From Lachnospiraceae bacterium (GTDB lineage: Bacteria > Bacillota > Clostridia > Lachnospirales > Lachnospiraceae), in NCBI GenBank assembly GCA_017503735.1, contig JAFVSN010000007.1, positions 1 to 64,000 of the forward strand: DNA of 64,000 nt, read 5' to 3'. The translations under genes and the position numbers were made by a program. The notes beneath the pieces were generated by a model that saw nothing but the letters and a program-made list of their open reading frames with translations, did no database searches and was not told the DNA's origin. Positions 25,023 to 33,083 of the stretch are shown here, piece after piece; position 1 is the stretch's first letter, and the number at the start of each line of letters is the position of its first letter.

Positions 25023-27089
25023 ATGGATACTTACAAATATGAGAAGCTTAGAAATGTGGCTGTGCTGGGACACGGCGGTGCGGGTAAGACCACACTTGTG
25101 GAGGCGATTGCCTTTACCACGGGACTGACCAACCGTCAGGGGAAAATCGAGGAAGGTAACACCATCAGTGATTACGACAAGGAAGAGGCGAAGCGTCTGT
25201 GCTCCGTCAGTACTTCGGTTGTCCCGGTGATTTGGGAAGACATTAAGATTAATTTTCTGGATACGCCGGGTTCTTTTGATTTTGTGGGAGAAGTGGAGGA
25301 AGCGGTCAGTGCCTGTGATGCGGCAGTGATTGTGGTTTCCGCCAGAAAGGGTATCGAGGTCGGTACGGAGAAGGCCTGGGAGCTGTGTGAGCGTTACAAG
25401 ATTCCGCGCATCTTCTTTGTTACCGATATGGACGTGGATAACGCCAGCTTCCGTCAGGTGGTGGAGGATTTGACGGAGCGGTACGGAAAGCGGATTGCAC
25501 CGTTCCATTCCCCGATTCGTGAGAATGAAAAGTTTGTGGGCTTTGTCAATGTGGTAAAGATGGCGGGCCGCCGTTTTACCAAGAACAGCGAATACAACGA
25601 GTGTCCGATTCCGGATTACTCCAGAGAGTATGTGGATAAATACAGAGAGCTTCTCATGGAGGCGGTGGCAGAAACCAGCGAGGCGCTCATGGAGAAGTAT
25701 TTTAACGGCGAGGAATTTACGGTCACGGAGATTTCCGCGGCTCTGCGAAGCAGTGTCATTGATTGTACGATTGTTCCGGTGCTGTGCGGCTCCGGACTTC
25801 ATGCCCAGGGTACGACGATGCTTCTGCAGGCGGTGGAGAAGTATTTCCCGTCCCCGAATAAGTGTGTGTTAGTCGGTATCAATACGAAGACCGACAATAC
25901 CTTTGCGGCGGATTACGATGCCAATAAGCCGATGACGGCAAAGGTATTTAAGACCATTGCGGACCCGTTCCTGGGCAAATTCTCTCTCGTGAAGGTTTGC
26001 TCCGGTATTTTAAAGGCCGGGGATACGGTATACAATCCGAACAGAGAGTGTGAAGAAAAGATTGCGAAGCTTTACGTGCTGAGAGGCAAGACCCAGTACG
26101 AGGTAAAGGAGCTGTATGCAGGAGATATCGGTGCCATTGCGAAGTTGACGGAGACCCTGACCGGTGATTCTTTGACCGATAAGGACACCCCGGTGATTTA
26201 CGATCCGCCGAAGACCTCCGTGCCGTACGAGTACCGTGCGTACCGGGCAAAGAATAAGGGAGACGAGGATAAGCTGTCCCAGGCGGTGGCCCGTATGATG
26301 GAGGAGGATTTGACCATCAAGGCGGTGAATGACCCGGAGAACCGGCAGACTCTTCTGTACGGTCTGGGAGAGCAGCATCTGGAGGTGACCGCAAGTAAGA
26401 TTGCGGCACGGTATAAGGTGGAAATGGAGCTTACAAAGCCGCGTGTGGCATACCGTGAGACCATTCGTAAGAAGGTAACGGCGGAGCATAAGTATAAAAA
26501 GCAGTCCGGCGGACACGGTCAGTACGGACACGTAATTATTGATTTTGAACCGTCCGGAAATTTGGAGGAATCCTTTGAGTTCCATGAAAGCGTATTCGGC
26601 GGAGCGGTGCCGAAGAATTTCTTTCCGGCGGTGGAAAAGGGAATCGCGGACAGCGTAAAGGAAGGCCCGTTAGCGGGCTATCCGGTGGTAGGTATTAAGG
26701 CCACCTTGACCGGAGGTTCCTACCATGACGTGGACTCTTCGGAAATGGCCTTTAAGACCGCGACCTGTCAGGCCTTTAAGGACGGTATCATGAGCGCTAC
26801 ACCGATTCTTTTGGAGCCGATTGCAACGCTGAAGATTGTGGTGCCGGAGAAGTACACCGGTGAGATTATGGGCGACTTAAACCGCAGACGGGGTCGTGTG
26901 TACGGCATGAACGCCCTCCATAATAACAAGCAGGAGATTGTGGCGGAGATTCCGATGGCAGAGCTTTGCGGATACTCTGCGGACCTTCGGTCCATGACCA
27001 TGGGCGTCGGCGATTACTCCTACGAATTCACCCGCTACGAGGCGGCACCGTCGGATGTGCAGGCGAAGGTTGTGGAGGAAAATGCATAA
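25023..27089 (+). CDS. EF-G-like translational GTPase paralogue
   Basis: A 688-residue protein with the EF-G domain order: G domain (1-~270), domain II (~300-380), domains III-V (~390-688). The P-loop is GHGGAGKTT (16-24) rather than the canonical AHIDAGKTT, which marks the EF-G-like second group. The G3 box is DTPGSFDF. The G4 position reads VTDMD instead of NKMD, an Asp replacing the invariant Lys. Domain IV includes QSGGHGQYGHVIIDFEP. Such paralogues lack a settled function and probably do not replace the housekeeping EF-G. It has a weak promoter (TTGTAA-17-TAAAAT just upstream). Confidence 0.88.
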   Translation: MDTYKYEKLRNVAVLGHGGAGKTTLVEAIAFTTGLTNRQGKIEEGNTISDYDKEEAKRLCSVSTSVVPVIWEDIKINFLDTPGSFDFVGEVEEAVSACDAAVIVVSARKGIEVGTEKAWELCERYKIPRIFFVTDMDVDNASFRQVVEDLTERYGKRIAPFHSPIRENEKFVGFVNVVKMAGRRFTKNSEYNECPIPDYSREYVDKYRELLMEAVAETSEALMEKYFNGEEFTVTEISAALRSSVIDCTIVPVLCGSGLHAQGTTMLLQAVEKYFPSPNKCVLVGINTKTDNTFAADYDANKPMTAKVFKTIADPFLGKFSLVKVCSGILKAGDTVYNPNRECEEKIAKLYVLRGKTQYEVKELYAGDIGAIAKLTETLTGDSLTDKDTPVIYDPPKTSVPYEYRAYRAKNKGDEDKLSQAVARMMEEDLTIKAVNDPENRQTLLYGLGEQHLEVTASKIAARYKVEMELTKPRVAYRETIRKKVTAEHKYKKQSGGHGQYGHVIIDFEPSGNLEESFEFHESVFGGAVPKNFFPAVEKGIADSVKEGPLAGYPVVGIKATLTGGSYHDVDSSEMAFKTATCQAFKDGIMSATPILLEPIATLKIVVPEKYTGEIMGDLNRRRGRVYGMNALHNNKQEIVAEIPMAELCGYSADLRSMTMGVGDYSYEFTRYEAAPSDVQAKVVEENA

Positions 27090-27139
27090 AGTAGGACTTG
27101 TCGGACAGACTCAGCTATGGTAAAATGAAAGATAAGGAC

Positions 27140-27162
27140 AGGGGCGGGCTTGTACCGCCCCT
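27140..27162 (+). other. GC-rich hairpin between the EF-G paralogue and the MATE gene
   Basis: AGGGGCGG (27140-27147) pairs with CCGCCCCT (27155-27162), loop 7. There is no T-run, so it may be a weak terminator or RNA stabiliser. Confidence 0.5.
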
Positions 27163-27190
27163 AAACTATTATTAACTAAGAGGAACTAGT

Positions 27191-28564
27191 ATGACCAAAA
27201 CAAAAGATGCCTTTTACAGCCAAATCTGGAAGCTGGTACTTCCGATTTTAATACAGAATCTGCTTAGTTCCATGGTAAGCTCTGCGGATGTAATCATGCT
27301 CAGTGCAGTGGACCAGGACTCCATTTCTGCGGTGTCTCTGGCGTCACAGTATGCGAATATTTTATTTTCTGTGTTTTACGGATTGGGCACCGGTGTTACC
27401 ATGCTGTGTGCTCAGTATTACGGGAAAAAAGATATGAAGGCAATCAATGTGGTACAGGGAATCGCCATGCGATTTTCCATGGTATTTTGTACCGCCTTTG
27501 CGTTGTGTGCCGCAATTTTCCCGAAGCAGATGATGTGGCTGTTTACAAAGAATGAACGCCTCATTGAACTGGGAGCGGATTATCTTCGCGTCATCAGCAT
27601 CAGTTACTTTTGTTGGGGTATTATCGAAGTGTATTTGTCGGTGCTTCGAAGCATCGAGCGAGTGGCGATTTGCAGTGTACTAAATATCATGACCTTTGTA
27701 TTGAATGTATGCCTGAATGCAGTATTTATTTATGGATTATTCGGAGCTCCGAAACTGGGAGTATTGGGTGTGGCGATTGCGACCTCAGTCTCACGAGTCA
27801 TTGAACTCATCGGATGTTATATAGTGTCGGCATACAGTAAGGATGTGAAATTAAAGCTCTCTTATTTGTTGATCAGAAACAAGGTATTGTTTAAGGATTT
27901 TGTACGGTTGTCTTTGCCGGCTCTCGGTAACGACGTGGTATGGGGCGTGGCTTTTTCCATGTATGCGGCAATCATCGGAAACATCAGTGATGATGCGGTT
28001 GCGGCAAATGCGGTTGCTGTAGTGGTTCGTAACTTCGGTACGATTTTCTGTTACGGTATTGCCAGTGCGGGCGGTGTTTTAATCGGAAAGATTATCGGCG
28101 AGAACGATTTAGAAGGCGCGAAGTCCGGTGCGAAAAAGATGATGAAGCTGACGGTCATCAGCGGTATCATCGGTGGCATTATTGTTCTTCTTGCTTCTCC
28201 GGGAGTATTGTGGTATTCCGCTACCTTTTCGGAGCTGACACCGACGGCACTTTCGTATTTGAAATGGATGCTTGTAATCAATTCCTATTACATATCCGGA
28301 ACGGCGGTGAACACGTCTCTCATTGCTGGAATTTTCCGGGCGGGAGGCGACAGCAAGTTTGGATTTGTTTGTGATACCATCGATATGTGGTGTTACGCTA
28401 TCCCGGTAGGGCTGTTGGCGGCATTTGTGTTTAAATTGCCGGTGATGGTGGTGTATTTTCTGCTTTGTACCGATGAGTTTGTCAAGTGGCCGTGGGTCAT
28501 CAAGCACTATAAGAGCGGAAAGTGGTTGAATAATATTACAAGAGACGATTGGGGGACAGAATAA
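27191..28564 (+). CDS. MATE family multidrug/Na+ antiporter
   Basis: A 457-residue integral membrane protein with about 12 hydrophobic segments. The N-terminal half starts WKLVLPILIQNLLSSMVSSADVIMLS and the two halves are related, as in MATE exporters of the NorM/DinF fold. KEPxxx-like surroundings and ATSVSRVIELIG are also present. It probably expels a cationic compound using sodium or protons; the substrate is unknown. The ribosome binding site is AAGAGGAAC. The downstream regulator starts 2 bases after its stop, so the two are cotranscribed. Confidence 0.9.
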   Translation: MTKTKDAFYSQIWKLVLPILIQNLLSSMVSSADVIMLSAVDQDSISAVSLASQYANILFSVFYGLGTGVTMLCAQYYGKKDMKAINVVQGIAMRFSMVFCTAFALCAAIFPKQMMWLFTKNERLIELGADYLRVISISYFCWGIIEVYLSVLRSIERVAICSVLNIMTFVLNVCLNAVFIYGLFGAPKLGVLGVAIATSVSRVIELIGCYIVSAYSKDVKLKLSYLLIRNKVLFKDFVRLSLPALGNDVVWGVAFSMYAAIIGNISDDAVAANAVAVVVRNFGTIFCYGIASAGGVLIGKIIGENDLEGAKSGAKKMMKLTVISGIIGGIIVLLASPGVLWYSATFSELTPTALSYLKWMLVINSYYISGTAVNTSLIAGIFRAGGDSKFGFVCDTIDMWCYAIPVGLLAAFVFKLPVMVVYFLLCTDEFVKWPWVIKHYKSGKWLNNITRDDWGTE

Positions 28565-28566
28565 CC

Positions 28567-29082
28567 ATGGGACGGGTTTCGGTAAAAGACAATAAAAATA
28601 TCTATCAGCTTAGAAGAGAAGAATTAGGATTATCCAGAGAAAAGGCAAGTGAACTTTTAGAGACAATGCCGGCGGACCGGATTGAGAAAATCGAAAGCGA
28701 AAAGTCGTTGCCGCATCCGGATGAGGTACTGCTGATGTCTGAGGCATACAAGATGCCGAATCTGTGCAATCATTATTGCGCCAATGAATGCCCCATCGGA
28801 AAACAATATGTGCCGGAGATTAAGATAAAGGACCTTTCTCAGATTGTGTTAGAGATGCTTGCTTCGTTAAATTCGATGAACAGAAAGCAGGAACGTCTTA
28901 TCGAAATCACTGCAGATGGAAAGATTGAAGGTGACGAGATAAAGGATTTTATCCATATTCAGGAAGAGTTGGAAAAGATATCCATTACGGTAGAAACGCT
29001 GCAACTTTGGTCCGAGCAGATGTTGGCCAATGATGTGATTGATATCGAGGCATATAACGCATATAAGAACAGAGAAAAATAA
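28567..29082 (+). CDS. HTH-domain protein with Cys-containing middle segment
   Basis: The ATG at 28567 follows GGGGGACAG; an in-frame ATG 18 bases upstream overlaps the MATE gene. The 171-residue product starts with an XRE-like HTH (YQLRREELGLSREKASELLE, DRIEKIESEKSLPHPDEVLLMSEAY). A short Cys-rich stretch follows, NLCNHYCANECPIGK (about 71-85), and then a helical C-terminal half. Three cysteines in a CxxxCxxxC spacing suggest metal binding, though I cannot name the metal. It may regulate the adjacent MATE exporter; that is inference from coupling only. Similar proteins occur widely in Lachnospiraceae. Confidence 0.7.
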   Translation: MGRVSVKDNKNIYQLRREELGLSREKASELLETMPADRIEKIESEKSLPHPDEVLLMSEAYKMPNLCNHYCANECPIGKQYVPEIKIKDLSQIVLEMLASLNSMNRKQERLIEITADGKIEGDEIKDFIHIQEELEKISITVETLQLWSEQMLANDVIDIEAYNAYKNREK

Positions 29083-29113
29083 GGGATAGTAAACAAAATA
29101 AGAAAAGCGAAGG

Positions 29114-29147
29114 AGACACCTTGGTAGATGATCAGGGTGTCTTTTTT
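29114..29147 (+). terminator. Terminator of the MATE operon
   Basis: GACACC (29115-29120) pairs with GGTGTC (29136-29141) and is followed by six T residues. Confidence 0.75.
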
Positions 29148-29296
29148 ATGTCTATTTTGCCGAAATGACGGAAATAAGGGGAGTTATTTTGCTGTAACAG
29201 ACATTTTTCTTGTGGATACGAAACAGTATAATAAATGCATATAAAGGGCGACGGAGTGTTACTGTGAGAGAGAACGGTTGTAAGGAGAGGGAATGG

Positions 29297-29932
29297 ATGG
29301 ACGAAGAGAAAGACGCAGGGAATGGCAGAAGTAATGGGATGGCATATAGGGAGACGGAAGGGGAGTCGATACAAGAAGCGGTTCGGGTAGAGGAACTGCC
29401 CTGGGAAAAACAGATGTCCGTGATGCGAACGATGTTTCCTTTTGTCAGTGCGAAAGCGGCATTACAAGAAAAACATTTTACAAAGGGGTATGCGTGTTCC
29501 TGTCGGATTTTTGCCATGGAGAACCGTGAAGAATGGGCTTCCATGAAGCAATATCTGGAAGCAGCGTTGGAGGAGTATCAACGGTCCTATGAGGAGGCCG
29601 GAACGCTAGAGTCCGTTGCGAATCTTTTGTGGGCGTTATGTGTGGGATATGCATCTTCCGTGGATGAGGAAAACGCGGGAAATGCAAGAGAGGAGTATAC
29701 CGGGAGCTGTTACGAAACGGGAATGTTACTCATGGGGATTTTGAGGGAATCCAAAGAGTATGCGGCATTGGCAGAGTATTATTTTGCGTTACAGTATTTT
29801 ATAGGGATGGTCGGTAACAAGGTGGGAGTAGAGTTTAATAGAACGGTGGGAGTAGAACTTATGAAAGCATTGGTGATTTTGGGGAATCCGTATGCGGTAA
29901 GTTTTGTGGAAGAGTGTGAGTTAATAGGGTGA
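29297..29932 (+). CDS. Hypothetical protein, helical
   Basis: The ATG at 29297 is chosen because AAGGAGAGGGA precedes it; an upstream TTG at 29210 overlaps the likely -10 box TATAAT (29227-29232). The 211-residue product has an acidic, low-complexity first 40 residues. A mostly helical body follows with MKQYLEAALEEYQRSYEEAG and CYETGMLLMGILRESKEYAALAEYYFALQYF. Several cysteines (CSCRIF, ALCVGY) are scattered. I recognise no domain. Base composition and codon use shift here towards AG-rich codons, marking the start of the accessory region. Confidence 0.55.
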   Translation: MDEEKDAGNGRSNGMAYRETEGESIQEAVRVEELPWEKQMSVMRTMFPFVSAKAALQEKHFTKGYACSCRIFAMENREEWASMKQYLEAALEEYQRSYEEAGTLESVANLLWALCVGYASSVDEENAGNAREEYTGSCYETGMLLMGILRESKEYAALAEYYFALQYFIGMVGNKVGVEFNRTVGVELMKALVILGNPYAVSFVEECELIG

Positions 29933-29980
29933 TTTGATAGGGTGAGCTAATAGGGTCGGGAGGAAAGAGACGGAGGTGGA

Positions 29981-30136
29981 ATGATGTCTGTAAAAGAGAG
30001 GATTTTTGCAATCCGTCTTTCAGAGAGGGTGGCAAAGAATAGGGAGTATGCGGAAGGGATAGGAGTGTTTGTTAAGATAGGAAAGGGAGTAGAAAGTGGG
30101 GAGTGGGAGAAAAAGGTCAAACGGAAAGGCGGGTGA
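29981..30136 (+). CDS. Small conserved-looking protein of 51 residues
   Basis: GACGGAGGTGGA precedes ATGATG at 29981. The product begins MMSVKERIFAIRLSERVAKN and continues REYAEGIGV, then ends in a Lys/Gly/Glu-rich tail. From memory, KERIFAIRL-type openings followed by NPEYAKxIG occur in very short proteins of Clostridia; this could not be verified here. No function is known to me. The 3' end overlaps the possible GTG start of the next frame by 34 bases. Confidence 0.55.
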   Translation: MMSVKERIFAIRLSERVAKNREYAEGIGVFVKIGKGVESGEWEKKVKRKGG

Positions 30137-30150
30137 TTATCATAGGTAGA

Positions 30151-30384
30151 ATGTCAGCAAGGTACATAGGACAAAAAATAGGAATGAGTCCAAAGGGAGT
30201 TTATGATATCTTAGAAGCGATGGGACTTGTACAGAAGGATAATATGGGGGATTGGACATTAACGGTTTTAGGGCGAGAAATGGGAGGAAGGATGTCAGAG
30301 GGAAGTCGTCTTTCTGTTCCGACTTTTGATTTTGATACTATAATTAGTCCGATGGTTGACTTTTGGAAAAAGAAGAAAGCGTGA
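30151..30384 (+). CDS. Small winged-helix-like protein
   Basis: The ATG at 30151 gives 77 residues. An upstream GTG at 30103 would add 16 residues and overlap the previous gene; no strong ribosome binding site decides between them. The start ARYIGQKIGMSPKGVYDILEAMGL followed by WTLTVLGREMGG resembles the small winged-helix modules found in phage antirepressors and related regulators, in which a helix-turn-helix is followed by a beta wing. The last 25 residues (FDFDTIISPMVDFWKKKKA) are unlike that fold. Function unknown. Confidence 0.55.
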   Translation: MSARYIGQKIGMSPKGVYDILEAMGLVQKDNMGDWTLTVLGREMGGRMSEGSRLSVPTFDFDTIISPMVDFWKKKKA

Positions 30385-30450
30385 ATGTACTATATTTCTG
30401 GGAAGATATGAAAACTAAAAGTGAATTTTGTGTACGAAAGGAGAATCGAA

Positions 30451-30606
30451 ATGGCGGAAAGAAAAACTCGTAGTGATTGTACTGTTGGCACATTTGAGAA
30501 GAAAAATGGGTTGCCTCCGGGAACTATCAGAAACAAAGATGGTAGGGATACACGGAGTGATAAGCTTATCGGGACTATTCGAAGAGAAGCTGGAAAAAGA
30601 AAGTAA
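30451..30606 (+). CDS. Small basic protein of 51 residues
   Basis: GAAAGGAGAATCGAA lies directly before the ATG at 30451. The product is MAERKTRSDCTVGTFEKKNG followed by LPPGTIRNKDGRDTRSDKLI and a basic end. The repeated RSD..GT(F/I) pattern at both ends suggests an internal duplication around a central PPGTIRNKDGRD. It is rich in Arg, Lys and Asp and has no hydrophobic core, so it may bind nucleic acid or a partner protein. I do not recognise a family with certainty. Confidence 0.5.
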   Translation: MAERKTRSDCTVGTFEKKNGLPPGTIRNKDGRDTRSDKLIGTIRREAGKRK

Positions 30607-30639
30607 TAGGGTATGGGAGAAGAACGTAGGAGATAGAAA

Positions 30640-30688
30640 AGCCGGAACTGGTGATGCTTGTGGGAGAGCGACGGGGCGGCTTTTTTTG
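30640..30688 (+). terminator. Possible terminator
   Basis: AGCCGG near 30640 can pair with GGCGGCT before seven T residues (about 30681-30687). The loop is long and G-rich, so the stem is uncertain. Confidence 0.4.
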
Positions 30689-30789
30689 TGGTGAAAAAAG
30701 GAGATAATATTGAGCCTAAGACATTGATATGCATGTAGATGGGATAAAGGGGATGGAAGAGGTTCGGTATTTTGAATAATACAATTTTA

Positions 30790-30846
30790 ATACTACAAAA
30801 ATAATACTACAAAAGTATTGACATTATATTGGATGTCTGATATACT
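30790..30846 (+). promoter_or_regulatory. Promoter and direct-repeat operator of the HTH/coiled-coil gene
   Basis: TTGACA (30818-30823), 17 bases, TATACT (30841-30846). Two copies of ATACTACAAAA, 14 bases apart, end just before the -35 box. The second also forms AATAC-N7-GTATT. This looks like a repressor site upstream of a near-consensus promoter. Confidence 0.7.
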
Positions 30847-30867
30847 AAAATGCAAGGAGTGATGAAA

Positions 30868-31332
30868 GTGAAAACATACACTGTTAAAGAAATTGCTGAT
30901 ATGCTAAAAATTGACCCAGAGACGGTACGTCGGTGGATACGTCAAGGGAAATTACAAGCAGAACAAGCTTCACGTAAAGAAGGAAATGTGGTGTCAGAGC
31001 AGATGCTTCAAGCTTTTTTGGGACAGTCACCTAAGTATGCAAGAACAGTTGCCCCTTTGATGACGACTCCGGTAGGGATTACAGTAACGACTGCCTCGGT
31101 TTTGGCAGGGATTCTAGCACAACAGTATATAAAAAATGAAAAGACAAAGAAGGCTCAAGTTAGTGAGGCACAAGTAATTAAATTATTGGAGGAGGATATT
31201 CAGTCTAGAGAAAAGACTATAGAGCAGAAAGAAAAGGCTATTAAGCAGTTGAAACACGATATTTTATTAGAAAAACAGTATATAAGTGAAACAAAAAATC
31301 TACTTGTCCAAATGGTAGATGAGAACAAATAA
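30868..31332 (+). CDS. Excisionase-type HTH protein with hydrophobic segment and coiled coil
   Basis: The GTG at 30868 is chosen: AAGGAG lies 8 bases upstream, and an ATG at 30862 is too close to it. The 154-residue product has a MerR/excisionase-like HTH (MKTYTVKEIADMLKIDPETV, RRWIRQGKLQAEQ) at 1-45. A hydrophobic segment of about 20 residues (TTPVGITVTTASVLAGILAQ, about 65-85) follows. The rest is a coiled coil (EEDIQSREKTIEQKEKAIKQ, about 100-145). DNA binding, possible membrane attachment and a coiled-coil sensor in one small protein are unusual. It heads the small-gene cluster and probably binds the direct repeats in its own promoter (inference). Confidence 0.65.
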   Translation: MKTYTVKEIADMLKIDPETVRRWIRQGKLQAEQASRKEGNVVSEQMLQAFLGQSPKYARTVAPLMTTPVGITVTTASVLAGILAQQYIKNEKTKKAQVSEAQVIKLLEEDIQSREKTIEQKEKAIKQLKHDILLEKQYISETKNLLVQMVDENK

Positions 31333-31452
31333 AAATGTGTATAATTATATAGATATATATAGATTTTAGAAAAATGCTTTTGATTTCCAAAAGTTCTAAG
31401 CATGACATTAAACTACTCAAAAGATAAGAAAATGTGTTAAGGAGGTATATTT

Positions 31453-31854
31453 ATGGAAGAGAAGAAGAGGAAAGGAATAGAGTGGATTAAAGAACATAAG
31501 ACGGAGTTGATTATTGCAGGGGTTAGTATTGGTGCAATACTAGTGTCGATTCTTAAAATGAAGAGTTGTGCTATGATTGAAGAGAAAATAAATGAATTAA
31601 AGGGAATTGTGAAAAATATGCAGGAAGTGCCTCAGTTAATCAAGGAAACGGACAATGCTGAAGGGATTTGTAAGAGAGTGGTTAAGGAAAATGTAGTACG
31701 AGTACCGCATGCTGTTAGAATGCATCCGCGTAATCTTCCAGTGGGCTATAGACCATCTTCAACGAGAATAGAGGCTGCAGCAAAATGTGGATGTGAATTA
31801 TTACCGGGTCAGACTTTTGTCAAGGCATATCACACAGGAGGTAATGCGGCGTGA
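31453..31854 (+). CDS. Small membrane-anchored protein, unknown function
   Basis: AAGGAGGTATATTT precedes the ATG at 31453. The 133-residue product has a basic start, one transmembrane helix (about 18-36, ELIIAGVSIGAILVSILKM), a helical linker, and a C-terminal part with VRVPHAVRMHPRNLPVGYRP and AAKCGCELLPGQTFVKAYHT. The combination VRxPHxVRxHPRNLPxG looks like a conserved motif and not linker sequence. I cannot name it. Its stop overlaps the GTG start of the next gene (GTGA), so the two are translationally coupled. Confidence 0.6.
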   Translation: MEEKKRKGIEWIKEHKTELIIAGVSIGAILVSILKMKSCAMIEEKINELKGIVKNMQEVPQLIKETDNAEGICKRVVKENVVRVPHAVRMHPRNLPVGYRPSSTRIEAAAKCGCELLPGQTFVKAYHTGGNAA

Positions 31855-32060
31855 AAGAAAAAGAAATTCGTACTCCTAAATTGAATTTACTTTTTTGTAA
31901 AGTAATTGTTACTGCTGAAAAAAAGATTGTTTTGGAATTAAAAAATGGAAAGCGTATGGAACAAGTGCCAATAGAAAGGTTCCTTGCTGAAATAGAAGAC
32001 TTTACAAAAGGGGATATTCCTAAATTGGATATTTGCAGTAGAGTGACTTGGACGAGCTAG
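31851..32060 (+). CDS. Small beta-rich protein, copy 1 of a duplicated family
   Basis: A GTG start at 31851 overlaps the upstream stop. The 69-residue product reads KEIRTPKLNLLFCKVIVTAE then IVLELKNGKRMEQVPIERFL, resembling in style the DUF2442-type beta-sandwich proteins. A paralogue at 32750 shares EIRT..LNLLFCK, LVLELKxGKRxExxPxExF and FTKG..P.L. Both genes are followed by TGACTTGGACGAGCT and a similar terminator. Here the frame reads through that shared motif and ends DICSRVTWTS, unlike copy 2. Function unknown. Confidence 0.6.
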   Translation: MKEKEIRTPKLNLLFCKVIVTAEKKIVLELKNGKRMEQVPIERFLAEIEDFTKGDIPKLDICSRVTWTS

Positions 32061-32079
32061 TCTGTTTTGAACAAGAAGA

Positions 32080-32129
32080 AGCCGGAGTTAATATTTCAAA
32101 GAAATTTGAATATTAGCTTCGGCTTTTTA
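32080..32129 (+). terminator. Terminator of small-protein cassette 1
   Basis: GCCGGAGTTAATATTTCAAA (32081-32100) pairs with the stretch ending CTTCGGC (32105-32123), followed by TTTTTAT. Cassette 2 has a related terminator at 32981. Confidence 0.85.
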
Positions 32130-32258
32130 TATAAAATGTAATCTGTCTGTGAAGCTTGGAGGTGGTTGAATAGAGTAGTTATTAGAGCAAAAGGATATGG
32201 GGAGAAAGAGTTTATAATGAAAACTGAGAAATAAGATTAAAAGGAGGAACATAATATT

Positions 32259-32609
32259 ATGTGGTTAAAAAATGTATCAGGAAATATTTTAAAAAAAACT
32301 GTGGTTAATAATGCGGCAAAGGGAGTTGGCAAATCGGTGAAAGAACCGACATTCGGCGGTGTGCCATTGTCTAGACTTTCTGAGCTAGCAAGACAGTGTT
32401 ATCGTGGTCTTGGTTGTAGTATTGATGAGTGGGGCTATTTATTGTTTCATTACAAATCGAATAGGGGGCATCAACGGTATAGGGTTCAAATGAAGATTGA
32501 TGATGCAGGGAAACTGGTAAATCTAGGAGGACATTATCCGGGACAGAGTAGATCCACTGCGGATGTGTTTGCAGACATGGTCAATACAACGTTCGAGTTG
32601 TATAAATAA
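32259..32609 (+). CDS. Hypothetical protein, 116 residues
   Basis: AAAAGGAGGAACATAATATT precedes the ATG at 32259. The first 35 residues are basic and lack a signal peptide. The rest appears as an alpha/beta domain with LSRLSELARQCYRGLGCSID, EWGYLLFHYKSNRGHQRYRV and VNLGGHYPGQSRSTADVFAD. The aromatic and Arg/His-rich middle could bind a charged ligand or nucleic acid. No family is recognised. A possible -10 box TATAAT lies at about 32212 without a good -35. It stands between the two copies of the duplicated cassette. Confidence 0.5.
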   Translation: MWLKNVSGNILKKTVVNNAAKGVGKSVKEPTFGGVPLSRLSELARQCYRGLGCSIDEWGYLLFHYKSNRGHQRYRVQMKIDDAGKLVNLGGHYPGQSRSTADVFADMVNTTFELYK

Positions 32610-32749
32610 ACGTGTTTTTATCAAATGTTTTTTTAATAGTTTGAGTTTCTGTGCACTCTACGGCGATACGAGAGTAGTTCTAGGCATGACTGAAAAGGAT
32701 TTATATCAATCATTCAGATTGCCATGCTGTAGTCAACAAGGAGGTATAT

Positions 32750-32947
32750 ATGGTAAGAGAACAGGAAATCCGCACAAAGCAACATAATTTATTGTTTTGC
32801 AAGATGGTTCTTTTGGAGGATAATCACCTTGTACTGGAACTGAAAAGCGGAAAAAGAACAGAGTGTATTCCGTTGGAGACATTTGTACATGAAGTGAATC
32901 GTTTTACAAACGGACAATTTCCACAACTACACATGACTGTAAAATGA
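32750..32947 (+). CDS. Small beta-rich protein, copy 2 of a duplicated family
   Basis: CAAGGAGGTATAT precedes the ATG at 32750. The 65-residue product (VREQEIRTKQHNLLFCKMVL, LVLELKSGKRTECIPLETFV) is paralogous to the product of 31851, with about half of the aligned residues identical over 60 positions by eye. Here the stop codon falls inside the shared TGACTTGGACGAGCT sequence, so the natural end of the family is probably here and copy 1 is extended. Function unknown. Confidence 0.6.
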   Translation: MVREQEIRTKQHNLLFCKMVLLEDNHLVLELKSGKRTECIPLETFVHEVNRFTNGQFPQLHMTVK

Positions 32948-32980
32948 CTTGGACGAGCTGATCTGTAGATTACAAGAAGA

Positions 32981-33029
32981 AGCCGGAGTTGATGATTTTC
33001 AGATGAAATCATTAATTCCGGCTTTTTTA
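32981..33029 (+). terminator. Terminator of small-protein cassette 2
   Basis: GCCGGAGTTGATGATTTC (32982-32999) pairs with GAAATCATTAATTCCGGC (33005-33022), followed by six T residues. Confidence 0.85.
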
Positions 33030-33083
33030 TGGTTTGAATACATCGCGTAATAAAGATAAAAAGAAGGAAAGAAGGAGATTACT

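Noticed and set aside
24969-25802. 277-residue minus-strand ORF
   Set aside because: It mirrors the G domain of the EF-G paralogue and has no start signals.
32563-32787. 74-residue ORF spanning the gap before 32750
   Set aside because: It overlaps both neighbours, lacks a ribosome binding site and has no conserved character.
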